Positions 1 to 15,300 of a DNA stretch of 64,000 bases are shown one piece after another. The number at the start of each line of letters is the position of its first letter. Position 1 is the first letter of the stretch. The notes beneath the pieces were generated by a model. The model was not told where the DNA came from. It searched no databases and saw only the letters and a list, made by a program, of their open reading frames with translations. The translations under genes were made by a program, and so were the position numbers. Source of the DNA: Owenia fusiformis (taxonomy: Eukaryota > Annelida > Polychaeta > Sabellida > Oweniidae); the NCBI GenBank assembly GCA_903813345.2, contig CAIIXF020000011.1, forward strand, positions 23,667,754 through 23,731,753, read 5' to 3'.

Positions 1-1345
1 TGCCCATTGGTCAATGACACGTGGCTAGCATGTCAAAATATTATTTATGACCTAAAGACTGACGGTGGTGCCCATAACAGTTAAGCATTACAAATTGAAC
101 ATATATGATTGGATGTACAATATTAATATAAGTGTGCCACTGACTAAAAGCCATCAGCTACTGTAAGAGTAAGAACTGGAACTAATTACACAATTGTGAC
201 TGATTGGTTGACAATGATACAATACTAGATCAAAATAAATAAATGACATTTGTAGCATATAAGGACCCAAGTCCGTCACATGTGTAACAGGTTTTCAGTA
301 CAGTCTCCATCATTGATCTTGGATAGGGGAAATAAGGAATCTAGTCTAGCATCAAGTTTCTACCCCTCCCCCCCCCATTTACCCATATTGTTTCTTATAC
401 ATTTAAACTTGATGCAGAGATGTTGTCAAAATGCAAAAACCATCATGTCAGAATTTGACAATATTGAGTTTGAATATAAGCCTGTCTCTTTTCATCAAAT
501 AAGTAAAATCTTGTAAAAACTTGATTATTCAATGTCTAAGATATAAAGTGCAAATGTCGAAAAAGCACTGAAAATGCCTTTGTATGAATGAAATGAACAT
601 GTAGAAAAAATTCTACCTTTTATTTCATTATATTTAGTTACAAAACAACTATATGTTAGTACTGGATAACAAAATGGTTATCAAATGGTACACCCATTTT
701 ATCATCATACGCAACCCACCCAAGAAGCATGCTCTATTAACAAATTAAGTTACATATTTAAGGACTGAGGGGACAATGCGTACCATCTAAATGACACAGG
801 CTTGTTTTTCCCTCACAAAATGTTATAATGCTTAGCCTATCAGATAATTTAGTTATTGCTTATTTTTTGGCGATGCTGTTCAATTGACAATATTTGTAGA
901 AGTTCCAATGTGAGAGGAATGGATAAATGGCAATTTCAAAATTGATTTTTGCCAACCCCAAAAAAATAATAAAAAACAATCAAATGCTGTAGTAAGGGGA
1001 ATCTAGTGAGACAACTTACTGATTGATCTATTTGCTTTACCTATACATAAAGTATAGTATGGCATTTCTACAATGCTTTCCATTTACGTTTTGATGATGA
1101 TATGTTCCTTGTATTCCTTGTAATTAATAGTTTAAAGCCATATCATATCAGCCCCTTAAACATTCTTTTTTATCATAATATTTCACAATTTTGTTAAAAA
1201 ATTTGTATATTGATTATTTGATGAAAGGAATGACCTTGAATTTTAATGCAGAGAAGGTATTTTTCTAATGTTGTAAAAGGAATCATAATCACCAATACTC
1301 TTACATAGAGACTGACATTGGTATCAAATGAATGGTCCCTAAAAA

Positions 1346-1425
1346 GTTTACAAGATTTTACAAGATTTTACTAGATTTACTAGGTTTACTAGATTTACGA
1401 GATTTACTAGATTTACTAGATTTAC
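1346..1425. repeat. 9-10-bp tandem repeat (TTTACTAGA type)
   Basis: About eight consecutive units. The first two are 10 bp (TTTACAAGAT) and the rest settle to 9 bp (TTACTAGAT) with single-base variants (TAGGT, CGAGAT). It is a simple minisatellite between unrelated AT-rich flanks. Confidence 0.85.
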
Positions 1426-1622
1426 AGTCTACCCACTTGGCAAGGGGTTTGTAGCAATGTTGGGAATAGTTTAATGTTTGACAGGTTCTTACTTTGGTTA
1501 AAAATTAAGCAAACAGTATTGTCACATTTGAATAGGTTCATGTGTTTGATATTTAGATATTTTACTGACCTAAACTTTATGTAGTCTGTAGCCATTGACT
1601 CTATTGAATACAAAATTTATCA

Positions 1623-1800
1623 CAGGCCCATAGACAGCATTTGCCAAGGGGGGGGGGGGGGCACTTTTTAAAAATTCCAGGGGGGTTCACTTTTGACAAT
1701 ATAAGTCCAAAAATGACCAAAATCACTTAAAAAGTGTTCAGAATGATGGAAAACTGAATGATTTTGAAAGAATATTTGGCCAGGGGTTTGCTCCATGAAT
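1623..1800. mobile_element. Decayed MITE related to the element at 12221-12416
   Basis: It begins CAGGCCCATAGACAGC, then a G-run, then GGGGTTCACTTTTGACAAT, AAAATCACTTAAAAAGTGTTCAGAATGATGG in outline, and GATTTTGAAAGAATATTTGGCCAGGGG. The same order of blocks is present in the intact copy at 12221-12416. The right terminal repeat is no longer recognisable, so the right boundary is approximate. Confidence 0.6.
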
Positions 1801-3847
1801 AACAGTGGGCAAACAAACCAGAATATATCATAACCTTTAAATGCTTGGGTTAGCAACTTACATATCTTAGGGGCTTGGATTTTTCATGAGCCTATTTTGT
1901 ACCAATAAGTCACTTCATGGGGGTATTCCTTTTGGCTATGTCCCAGAGTTTGCTTAAATTCTAACAGGGCTTGTTCTCTCTATTAATGCAGGCTGAACAC
2001 TTTTGAAAAATGGAATACATGCAAAGGGCTATATAAAATTTATTTTAAAATCTTATTTTGTCAAATATGGTCCATTAACTTTAAAAACTTAGTTACTTCA
2101 AATTTTCAATGTTCATTGATTATGGGGTCAGGAGGTATCCACAACTTTGCCAAAATATTCTGACGCCACGCCAGTATATTGGTAGCATCATATTTACAGT
2201 ACACAATCATGTGGGATTGAAAGTAAAATCATAAATTGGATTAGCATTTAAATGTTAATATCTTTCACTTATGCTGGTTATCACAATTGAGTACAAATGG
2301 AAAATAGGTATACCTTTACAAGATGCAACAATGAATCACTTTTAGAATTATAATCTTATTTTTAGATTTTGGATTTAATTGAAGGGAAAAGAAATTGCTT
2401 AACCATGTTAGAATCATATTGTCATTGATCATGAATTCATGTTTAAAGTTACATCAACTTTCCAATTTTCCACTCAATTTCTCTTTAAACTTTGAATGAA
2501 CTGCCTGATTTTTCACATTTTTGTTCAATTTAGAGAGTTAATTTCATGTCTGTTTACTTTATTCCATGTTAATTCCACACTTTTCCATTGTATTTTGCAT
2601 TTTAAATCATGTCCTCTGTTGGATTTTATGTATAAGTCAAACTTCAAAGGCCAAACAGTGTTATCAATAATCCGTTAGGTTTCTAGACCTGGTTGCTAAC
2701 AACTTTGAATTGTTATTCAAGATTTATTTGCTGTAAAGGGCTTTATATTATATAATACATTGGCGTATATTGTTGAAATTGCCATTGGAAATCTATATTT
2801 TCATATGACCTCAATTTATCAAAATCAGAAAATTAAACTTGAAAATTCACTTATGATAACCGATCACTTGGATATTTATTTTCGTGTTGATTTGACCCTT
2901 TCTCGACTCCCAAGTTCCTGTATTGCTCCAGAACCGGAGGCCTCAACCAAGAAATATTCCCCTCTTATTTAGAAGATTTTGAAAATAGTTTGTGGGGGGG
3001 GGTAGAGATTTGCTGACTTTACAAGCCAAGTTGAACATATTTTACTAGGGTTTGCTTAAAATAGGAAATAAAAACTTGATTTTAGGCAATATCTCAGGAT
3101 GTTATTGGAAAAAACATGGGACTTAGACTTGCATCATTTTATTTCAACTGAAGGTAAAAAGTAGTGATAACTCAAGAGGTCATTTTTTATCAGAAAACAC
3201 AAGGGGCAGATCCAAAAGAAAAAACAACATCCAAATCCAAGAAACAATGTGAACCTACAAACTGAGAGAACCAAAACTGTGAAACAGTTCTATTAAGCTA
3301 GTCAAGATTTTTTTAATGTTTGCATCAACATTTATCTATAATATCAATAGTTCCAAGATTTCGAATTCAGATTTTATACCCACACCATCTTTCCACCATG
3401 TACAACTTCTATTTCTTGCTATGCTATGCTATGAATTTTATAAATATTCCTGTTTTTCAATTCCATACAATATAGACTTTCTACTTCATGTCTGCATTCT
3501 TAGACTTCTGATCTGCTCAACCCTGTTCTAGTTTCTACAACATGACTGCCATTATTTTGCTGAAATTCCCAGTTCTGGGGTTACCATAGAAATAAAGATT
3601 AGATAATGGAGCTTATTGCTTATGATGACTCCACTTACAATAAATTATTCACTAAGGCTATTGTCCATCTTCCTGAAATATTGATAATGTTGATGGATTA
3701 CTCCAGTATTATTGCATGTACTGAGAGCTATAATGACATGTAGTCTTAGTCTGTGAGACTAGACCAGACTGCCCTTGACATAACTGATATATTCTACAGA
3801 ACAAGATACTAGGCCTAGATACAATGATATAATATACTTTTTGGCAT

Positions 3848-5075
3848 CTGGTGTCAATTGTTTATTGCTAGATTTTTGGGATCGCATTAATTGCTGGATT
3901 TGTCTTTAATTTGGTGAGCGTTTTAATTTGGCAAATTTAAAAAATCACCAAATTAAATATATACAGTGTCTTGTAGATTACTTGCCAAAATCCCCAGGAA
4001 TTTGACATATTTTTCATTCGTTGCACTCCCATTAATAAGAAATGTATCAAGAGGGTCGATGCCGTATAAAGGTCCATGTGCAGTATGGCAAGTGCTTTTA
4101 GACAGCCGTATCTTTCACCATGGGTACTTTCTGGCCATCAATACAGTGGTTTCTATTAAAACAATATTTTTTCTTTCAAGTGAAGTCCCCATGGTAGTAA
4201 AATTTCATTCTAACTCTCTGAGAAATTATGGATTAGGACCCCACCTTTGCACTTTTTTAAAAATGTAAGGCTCATTTTCTAAAAAGAGGATCTTGTTTTT
4301 TCTCAATTTAAACAGTCATATAACATGTATAAAAGTTTCTTCTACACTAGGCTATATTAACGATTTTTGAAAAGGGGATGCGGCGTATCAGTTAAAGTTA
4401 AAAAACACATATCCCATGTTATTTTCCCATAGGGAAAACTCGTGCTATCCATTGTTTTCAGCATAATTTTGGTCATTGAAAATTGATATCTTCAAAACTA
4501 GACTTTCAATACCATTCTACTTTTGAAGAAGTTATAGACCTCCTGTTGAATAATCTTTTCATGCAATAAAAACCATAAAAAGAAGATCCTCTTTTGAGTA
4601 AAAAGGTTCGACATTTTGAAAAAAATGTTGATATGGGGTCCTACTCATAAATTTTTTGAATTGTCCGATTGATATCTTTATCACCATGGGTACTTTACTT
4701 GAAAGAAAACATATTGTTTTAATAAAAAACACTGTATTGATGGCCAGAAAGTACCCATGGTGAAAGATATGGCTGTCTAAAATCACTTGCCATACTGCAC
4801 AGTAATTAGTCCCCATAATCCCCTCGGAATGTGACTTGTTTTTCCTTTGGTGAACTTCAGGTTATAAGATGGCCATGGCAGTTTAAATTATTTAATTTAG
4901 AGTATTTTAAATTGTTTTCAACAATTAAGCATGATTAGGCAGGAGGGTAGGCTATATGATAGATATAGATATGAGATTTATCCCCTTGAAAAATCGCAAA
5001 ATTAAATTAGACACCAATATCCCAAAATTGCCAAGAAATTAAGTAGCGCCAAATTGAAGACAAATAGGCTACAGT
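3848..5075. mobile_element. Foldback element, arms about 450-500 bp
   Basis: The left arm (about 3850-4300) and the right arm (about 4560-5075) are inverted copies. Matching landmarks are TTTCACCATGGGTACTTTC at about 4120 with its complement near 4750, GGCCATCAATACAGTG at about 4131 with its complement near 4732, and the GAGGATCTTG / AAGATCCTC pair bordering the loop. The outer ends share TGGTGTC and the AATTTGGCG motif also seen at 17032. The open frames inside are mirror images of each other in the two arms, so they are repeat-derived. No transposase is visible. Confidence 0.75.
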
Positions 5076-6208
5076 ATAAAGTTGTCAGGCATTTGCCCGA
5101 TATCATTAAGTTAATTACGAACTATTATCCAGTCATCTATATCTGGTTCTGTAGTAGTATTAGTAAATAGTTAAATTGTAAGGGAAATGATTAATCTTGG
5201 TTTTCAAAATGATTGTTATCAACATACAGGACATACACTTTCTTGTCTTTGTTGCAAGCCAGTAAGCCTACATGAATAATTGTAGCCTAGGCCTACATGA
5301 AAGTTGATCAAAATTAGAAGCAGAAATATTCCCAGTAATTTATGTTTTTGCGAGTTTTGAGAAAGGAGCAGGTAGGTTATCGCAAACAATTTCAGATGAT
5401 TCTAACTTGAAGTATGAATATTTTCTGATCATGAACACTAATATCATTTAGACCCATTCATTATCTCCAAGAATATTAAGTTAATCAGACTAAGTGATAT
5501 TAACACAAAAATGGACCATCAACGTACTTTTTAAAAATGTTGATCTAATTTACCAACCTATGTTAGTGTTATCATGTTGAATGCATAATTAGAATGTGCT
5601 TTGCACTTTGAGACATGTTCTATTTCCAAAAAGGAAAGGTGGATTCCTCCAACCAGGTACTTTAGATAACTAATTTGGATGACCAGAATGAGCTGAAACA
5701 AATGGATAGCATGAGTTTTTCAATGATTTGATATTCTTAGATGTTCAGAGGAATTCCCCGACGAAGGATTATGTCACAAGATCAAGGTTGGGAATTGGAA
5801 TTAATCCAGGCTATTACTGGCAAGCTGTGCACTTTTGTGAAGTGTCAGGACAATGGATCTTTATATAGAACAATGCAAGATTAGGTGAAACATGAGATCA
5901 AGACTAAGATTTTAAGTTTGTTCAATATCTGATGAAGAATTTTGACAGTACATGTGAACTATGGGCACTATAAATGAAGTGGTAATTAAACCTGTTATCA
6001 TCAAACTCTGTCAACCAAGTATTTTAGTCATACTTTGCCAATAAAATTATAAATACTTCAGAAACTGCAGATTTTCATGGAAAAAATGGTACTAAAATAG
6101 TAATTAGTAGCACTGTAGTAAGATTTGAATAAAAAATTGGCAAAGCATGAAAAAATATCTGGTGTACAACACCTTCAATTACATAAAATATTGTATTGTT
6201 TTTCATTC

Positions 6209-6214
6209 TTTATT
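6209..6214 (-). terminator. Candidate poly(A) signal for beta-tubulin
   Basis: TTTATT on the plus strand reads AATAAA on the tubulin strand, about 300 bases past the stop codon at 6515-6517. The context fits a short 3' UTR. No transcript evidence is available, and other AT-rich signals are nearby. Confidence 0.4.
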
Positions 6215-6514
6215 TTAGATCTAAATTCCCTGCAGCTTTGTTGTACACAAAATATAAAATGTTAGGATTTCTGCAACAGTGTGATGCAGTTACATACAGT
6301 AATAAAGCTATTGAGTTTTGACTTAGATCAATTTTGATTTAATGTTTTTTAACTAAATGCTGTCAACTGCTTGTAAAGAGCAATCTTCAGATGAACTGTA
6401 GCAACAACTCCCGAATTGAGAATTATACTGAAGTCTTTGGTTGAGATAAAACTGAGCAAGTCCATTTAAGAGTTTTTGTTACAATTCAAGAAGCTGGATG
6501 AGAGAAGACCCTGT

Positions 6515-8614
<2,100 letters not shown>

Positions 8615-8710
8615 GTTGGTTTGGTGGTGATAATTTAATCTGGCAAAGGAAATGTGTCTTCTTTTTCTGAAGTTTGCGTTTTCAACTGTCAGATTTGAAC
8701 GGTCAATTCA

Positions 8711-8718
8711 CTTATATA
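8711..8718 (-). promoter_or_regulatory. TATA box of beta-tubulin
   Basis: Reads TATATAAG on the minus strand, about 100 bases upstream of the tubulin ATG (8614). This spacing leaves a 5' UTR of roughly 65-75 bases if transcription starts 25-30 bases downstream. A second TATATAAG-like string lies near 8802. Position and sequence support it; no start-site data exist. Confidence 0.6.
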
Positions 8719-8758
8719 CGCAGCTGTCAACATCTGTGCGTTTCCAGGCGATTGTAAT

Positions 8759-8766
8759 TGACGTCA
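8759..8766. promoter_or_regulatory. Palindromic CRE (TGACGTCA) in the tubulin/FAAP100 divergent promoter
   Basis: A perfect TGACGTCA, the CREB/ATF full site, about 45 bases upstream of the tubulin TATA box and about 600 bases upstream of the FAAP100 start codon. The ATG-to-ATG gap between the two divergent genes is only 753 bases, so the site could act on both. Confidence 0.55.
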
Positions 8767-9367
8767 CTGATAAATATTTGATTTGCCAAGCAACTCTACC
8801 TTATATAGCAAAAAAGGCGGAGCTTATGCAGTTACTCCTCCTTTGATGGACGGGTCGTGTTGGTAGGCGCGCAAACAAACACAGAAATATTTGGCGGTTT
8901 CCAAGGGTCAATCACTAAATTTCGTTTTGTGTAAAAATTATTTGTTTTAAACCGGGTACAACTTTAAAACCGATTATTTTAATCTGCAAAAAATACTGGA
9001 CTATTTTGCCTGCTCTTTTGCAGGGTTCTGTCACTGTGTTCTGAGACCTGAGTCTCAGTCTGAGACTAACAGCAGCAGTGTTCAAGCCCCGGGGTTCAAG
9101 CATTACAATCAATCATTATCATTCTGAGAAATCAAAAGAGCAAGCCAAAGTATTTATTAAAATTGTTAATGATTTTAATTCATGAGAAGAGTAACACTAA
9201 GTATATATCCAGAGTAAGTTTACCAATTTGATTAGCTTTCTAATCCTTTGGATTATTTCAGCATTAGTTTTTCATGGTTTTGTTCTTTGCGCCATCTTTA
9301 CAAAGTTGCGGGAAATCCGAAAATATTTTCAACTTTTCATTTAGTTTCTTGGTTCTTGCTGCTCGTC

Positions 9368-12300
9368 ATGCTACAACCATTGTATCTGGAATACAGATAT
9401 AAAGGAAAATATAATCGAGGTCTGGTGATTATAAATCGACAATCAAATTGTGTTTTGGTTACAAATAAGAGCGGTATAAAGGTAATATTTTTATTCTTGG
9501 TGGGTGATAATTGAGTGAAAATTGAAAAAAAATTGATAATCGGAAGACCCAAAAGAACCACAGAGATTTGTATGGAAGATCGGGCAGAGCCCTCTGTTTA
9601 CACAACTATATCAGGCCTGTCAACTTGGGAACATCTAACCTGAGTGACTTACAAATCCTGCCCTGTCAACCCTCACGCATTAGGCGTGATTGTCACCCAT
9701 TTGCTGGAAAAATAGAAATCACGCATCAATTTAGCGTGTATGATCAAATATCACGCAAATCACGCATTTTGTTGATATTTTTAAAAATCGTTTTTTGTGA
9801 AATGCTGACACGGTAAAATACCGAACGGTGAAAAAAAGCGAACGCATTCCGTTCGGTCTTTGCACGCGATTGCCGTTTATGTCACGCATTTTGTACAAAA
9901 TATGTGTATATATCACGCATTCGTTTCAAAAAAATTTACACCTACCCCCCCATTCCCCCACAAATTATGTTTTTATTGGAATGTGTTCTTGAATAATTAC
10001 ACACAATGCAAAACCTGAAGAGAACATTTTGATACCTCTTTTCCTTATTGATCTTCTTTGTTTACTTTTGAATGAGAATTATCATGTTTAATGTTTTAAT
10101 CAAATTCAAAATTGATTTTTCTTCAAGATGATGCTATAAACATATATACTTTAATCAAAATCTTTTTGAAATATAGCCAAAAAAGGGAAGCATGGCACCG
10201 CTCATCTTGAAGTTCTCATGTAATAACACAAAGTTGCATACCCTTCTATTGAATGCCCATGTTGACAATAATCAGGTAAAATGCATATCTACATGACATA
10301 TTCTGTCACGCAAAAAACTGGTGTGACTTCAAATTTTCCAGCAAATGCGTGACAAACACGCAAATTGCGGGACAGTTGGACGGCCTGCTATATGAACATG
10401 ATAATGTTAATTATCCGCAAAAGGTGTATAAGTCCATTTGAAACAGACAGAGACACAAAGTTTCACAGTTTCTTCACTAGCTCTACTCTTTCTGTATTCC
10501 CATCACATCACAATATAACAGCTCCAAAAACTTGATAGTAGCCATCTAGGCCTACCCTCACAATCACAGGCCCAGGAATCAAGAGTTCAACCCCCACTCA
10601 CTATGTATCATATAAACGGTAGTTGGAAGTTCAATACAATAAGTAATAAATATCAGATTAGGAAAGATCCATGTAGAAATTCATTTCTACATGGATACTG
10701 CGCAAGCGTCCCGCAATGTGATTGGTCAGAAGGTGGAGCGCGGATCATCTTACGAATGTTGCAGTGCCAGCCCTGTCAACCCTCAAGCATTAGGTGTGAT
10801 TGTCACGCATTTGCTGGAAAAATAGAAATCACAAATCAATTTAGCGTGTATGATCAAATATCACGCATTTTGTTGATATATTTTTTAAAATCATTTTTTA
10901 TAAAATGCTGATACGATAAAATACCGAACAGCGAAAAAAAGCGAACGCATTCCGTTCGGTGTTTGAATGTGATTGCCGTTTATGTCATGCATTTGGTCCA
11001 AAATATGTGTATATATCATGCATTTGTTTCGAAAATATTGGCACCTACCCCCCAAGTTGACAGGCCTGCAGTGCTTACATTCGTATTATCTTTGAAATGC
11101 ATCTAATGTGGTTTCAATTTTACCTTATTTATATGACATACAAGGGTAGGGTAGACATTTTCTTACCAATACAAAGCACATAGTAGAAATGAATACCAAT
11201 CCAGTTGTGACAATTTTCAATTATCAGACCCAGACATAGAACAACCAGAGATATGTGTTGCCATTATCACAGGCATTACCATTGTTTAGTATTCCCAGCT
11301 AGCTAGATGTTGATGCATGTACAAAAAAAGCTGACAATATCAAAGCGTGAAAAAATTTCCCACCTAGTTAGCAGTGTAGACAAGTTTCTTATCGAAAAAC
11401 TAATCTTTTTCTTAAAAAATTAAGTTTTAGTTACTAATACTATAGAAAAGAAGGTCCATGTCCGAGTCCAATGATTGTAAGTTAATATCATAATGAATTA
11501 AAATATTTAAGGGTCATTAAAATCGAGAATTACTGCTACAAGCCTTTTAAAACAATGAAAAATAATATATGGTTGCTTACATATTTTCTAGGTCATTTAT
11601 GAATACCAAGATGCCATACAGGCAATATGTATAGATGGAGAATCAAGGTCTTTATTTACCGCTACAACAAGTGGTGACATCTTTATGTCTGGCCTTCCAG
11701 TAAAATCAAAGAGGTAATGCCATTTCTTAAATGAATGAATGTTTGTTTGTTTGTTCGTTTGTTTGTTTGGGTTACATGAGTGAAAAGAATAAAAAATTGT
11801 GATTTCCTAAATACTGATTCATTATTATTTTACAGAAAACGAGAGAATAGTGAGCCTTTAGCTAACCAGAGTAGCCAAGACATATTTGCAGACTTGTTAG
11901 AAACGCCGTGTCCAGAGCATGTTGAAGTTACACCACTAACAAATGAAATCATCTCGGTCCATAGACACATTTGTAAGGTAAGTTTCTCTATTCAAAATCA
12001 TCACATACAGTATACAGGGATCCAAATGTCCTCCACTTCCCAGTGTTTAGTTCCTCTCAGATTACATGTAGGAGATGTTGTCTGGGAGTCCTGTGCTTAA
12101 ATGATGTAAACATGAAAGAGAACAGAATGTTCAATTGTTGCAATGTCAGTTTCAATTCTTCACTCTGTAGCGTTAATGAGAGGGGCGTATGCTTTTCCCT
12201 GTCTATTTCCAGAGAATAAACAGGCCCGTAGCCAGGATTTGCCAAGGGGGGGGTTCAGTTTTCTAAAATTTCTAGGGGGGGTTCACATTTGACAATTTTG

Positions 12301-15300
12301 GCCCAAATATGGCTAAAATCACTTGAGAAGTGCTCAAAATGGTGAAAAACTGCACGATTTTGAAAGAATTTTGGCCAGGTGGGGGATTCGCCCGAACCCC
12401 CTTGGCTACGGGCCTGATAAAGAACTATTTTTCTATAATAAAAATTGTTTGGATACCTCAAATTGTTTCTCATTTGACTTTGACACAATTGATTTCTTTG
12501 TGTACCCAGTTCACTTCACAATACATGATATACTGTATGCAGTACAACCATACTGTTCTAATTTCAGATAGATGGCGTCTGTGATTTACTTGTCATCAGT
12601 GGTATACTTGTTGCTGTTACCATGGAAACTAAGCCATCTTATTACTGGAACATTCTCTACAAAGGCATCACTGATTTACAATCATCAACTTCTCCTGAAA
12701 GCTTCTGTAAAATACCAATTGATGAACATGTCATTGATTCTAAAACAAGGTTCGATGCTAAGATATATTGCTGCTTACCTGAAAGTGAGAAAACAGACAC
12801 CAGCGAGATAAAACCAGGAATTTTTTATTTGAATAAAGTAATGTATAATCACTTATTTGGGATCGATGCAAACCTTCTTGATACACCTATTATTTTGATT
12901 GGTTTACCAAGTGGTCTTTTGTTATGGTTGCCTGTGGCAACTCATCAAATTACTGTGCCATCTTTATTGTGTGATCTAAAACAACCAATTCATGGTTTGA
13001 AATATGTCCAATTACAAGCTTCTGAAAATCAACATATTGAATCTCTGATGATATTTGGCACCATGGGGAAAGTGGTTGCCATGACAACAGATGTAAACAA
13101 ATCAAGTGATTTGGTCACAAAGGAGTTTTCAATACCAGGAAATGTAGTGACAAGTTGCATTGCATATGATACACTCTACCACAGCACTGGTGTTGAATTG
13201 TACAAGACTGAAATTCAAGAGATGCTTTTACAACAACCAAAAGACAAGACACCAATCAAAAGCCTTACATTAGGCTATGGAGCAATTGTTGCCATAACAA
13301 CCAAGACAATATCACAACAACCACCAGTGGTTACCATAGCAATGTGCACTAAAACAGGGAAAACACTGCACATTGATCACCCTATTGAACAAAAGGCCCA
13401 AAAGTGTTCTAAACAAAATCAAGGTGCTCGAATCAAAGATCTTCTAGCTGGTATAAACAACATTGGTCAACAACTGACCTATCAGAAAGAAATAGATCAG
13501 GTAAAACTTTATGATCATGTTTAAAATAACAGAAATAAAAGTTTTATACTGGACTGAAAGGATAATAAGATTTCAAAATTATAGTTTCCAGCTGCTTTCA
13601 ATCAATCTAGGAAATTCAATATTAAAAAGAAAGATTTTATTAACATTAAATCTCATGATAACCTCCATCAATACATTCCTCAGTATGAAATCAAATTAGT
13701 AATAACATGTTCACTGTTCCACAGCTGGATGACTCAAAATGCAGTTAGCTTCATTCAATATGGTTGCCAAAATTCTTTCATTTTGACAAACCTCCGATAT
13801 TGAATCAGGATTCTAAAAGTTCCATGCAAACTACTAAAACTACGATTGTAAACAACCACAGCTAAATGCTCTAACAACTATGATATGGGTGAATTTTAAT
13901 GAAAACAGATTCACTTAGAATGACTCTTACTGAAGTTGTCATCATCAACTTCAGTTAGAGTCATTCTAAGTGAAGCCGTTTTCTTTCAGATTCTCTAATA
14001 TTGCGGGTGTTAAGGCATTTATTTGTGTTTTTTTACAATCATAGTTTTATTAGTTTGACGCAAAACTTTTGGAATCAAGATTCAGCTTAGTTTAGCTGAA
14101 ATCAAAGGTTTGTCGAAAACGAAAGAATTTCGGCAACCATATTGAATGACGCTAATGCAGTTAGAGTCATCCAGCTGTGGAACAATGATGTTGAAAAATT
14201 TCAGATAAGGAACTTAACACGATTCTAAATATACATACAGAAAGGACATTCCTTTTTTTCAGGTGCAGAATAGCGAACTTGAGCAACTACACTTGGCATC
14301 TCATCTTGCTAGTTACCATAGCAACCATTCTGGATTGACACCAAGCAAGCAAAACCAACATTCAGGAATAGACTGTTGCATAAATGTAACAACAGAAAAC
14401 TATGGATCGCATATCAGTTACAAGTTGGTAGCAACCATTGAAAACCAAACCCATATAACATTGTCAGAAAAGTGGGTTTTCTTAGTGACTCTTCATCAAA
14501 TGTCTCATAAAGAACATCCAAAACAAAAAGTTGCATTAAAATCCAAATCTGTACAAATCTCTCGTCTACCACCAAAAGGATTCCAAAGATTAGACCTTGG
14601 AATAGATCAGCAAACATTGGAGAGTTTACCATTGAATGGATCATGCTCCTTAGTGTACACATGTGAACCTTCACATGGTCTCCATAGCAACAATGCTCAA
14701 CATAGCAATATTAAGCACAGTAATGTCCTAGTCATTCCCATAGCAACTCAAGTGTTGAATATCACACATTTTATGAGATTGAACAATGATGCAACTACAA
14801 ACCCCACCAAATTGCAAAATAACTGTAGAATTTACTCAGATTCAGAATTGGCTCAAATTCTAAAGGAAGTTGCAGGATGCCAACCTGGCACTCACCCGAA
14901 TCTGGAAACTGAGGAAGAGACTTTGGGATTTGTTGGTTACCATAGCACTTCCATAGTTGTACCAACTGAACAGTTGAAAGTAGACCTCAGAAGTGAAGGA
15001 GTAAATTGTAAAAATGGTAAGCAGTTGACCATTTGATGGGATTCACAACTAACAATACTGTGATACATGTTTCATTGTTAAAAATAATTGTGCATTTAGA
15101 TGTTTAGATGACCCTGTACTATTCACCATTTGATATGAATTTGATAATCTAAAATTTGCATTTGGTGTTTTTATTGCAGACACAGATGTATGTAAATGTC
15201 TTATATGGAAACTCTTCCCTCATCTCTGCGAAGTCATCATGACCTCACAAGTCCGTCTGCTAACTCACAAAGGTCACCATATCACCTTGGGGGTCAAGGT

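Larger units (their letters stand above)
1..6200. other. Gene-poor flank, no coding region recognised
   Basis: No reading frame here has family similarity or splice structure that I recognise; the longest open frames are about 100 codons and lie in the foldback at 3848-5075. What can be supported is a short tandem repeat (1346-1425), a decayed MITE (1623-1800) and the foldback. The stretch from 5080 to about 6200 holds nothing I can name apart from the likely tubulin 3' end near 6209. Confidence 0.6.

Noticed and set aside
3966-4816. Two open frames of 85-100 codons with similar peptides on opposite strands
   Set aside because: They lie in the two arms of the same foldback, so the similarity comes from the inverted repeat and not from paralogous genes.
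9248-9367. N-terminal extension of FAAP100 in the same frame
   Set aside because: The extension begins with TTG, has no ATG, and the ATG at 9368 already gives the family-typical distance to the first beta-strand motif. The stretch is more likely 5' UTR or partly intronic.
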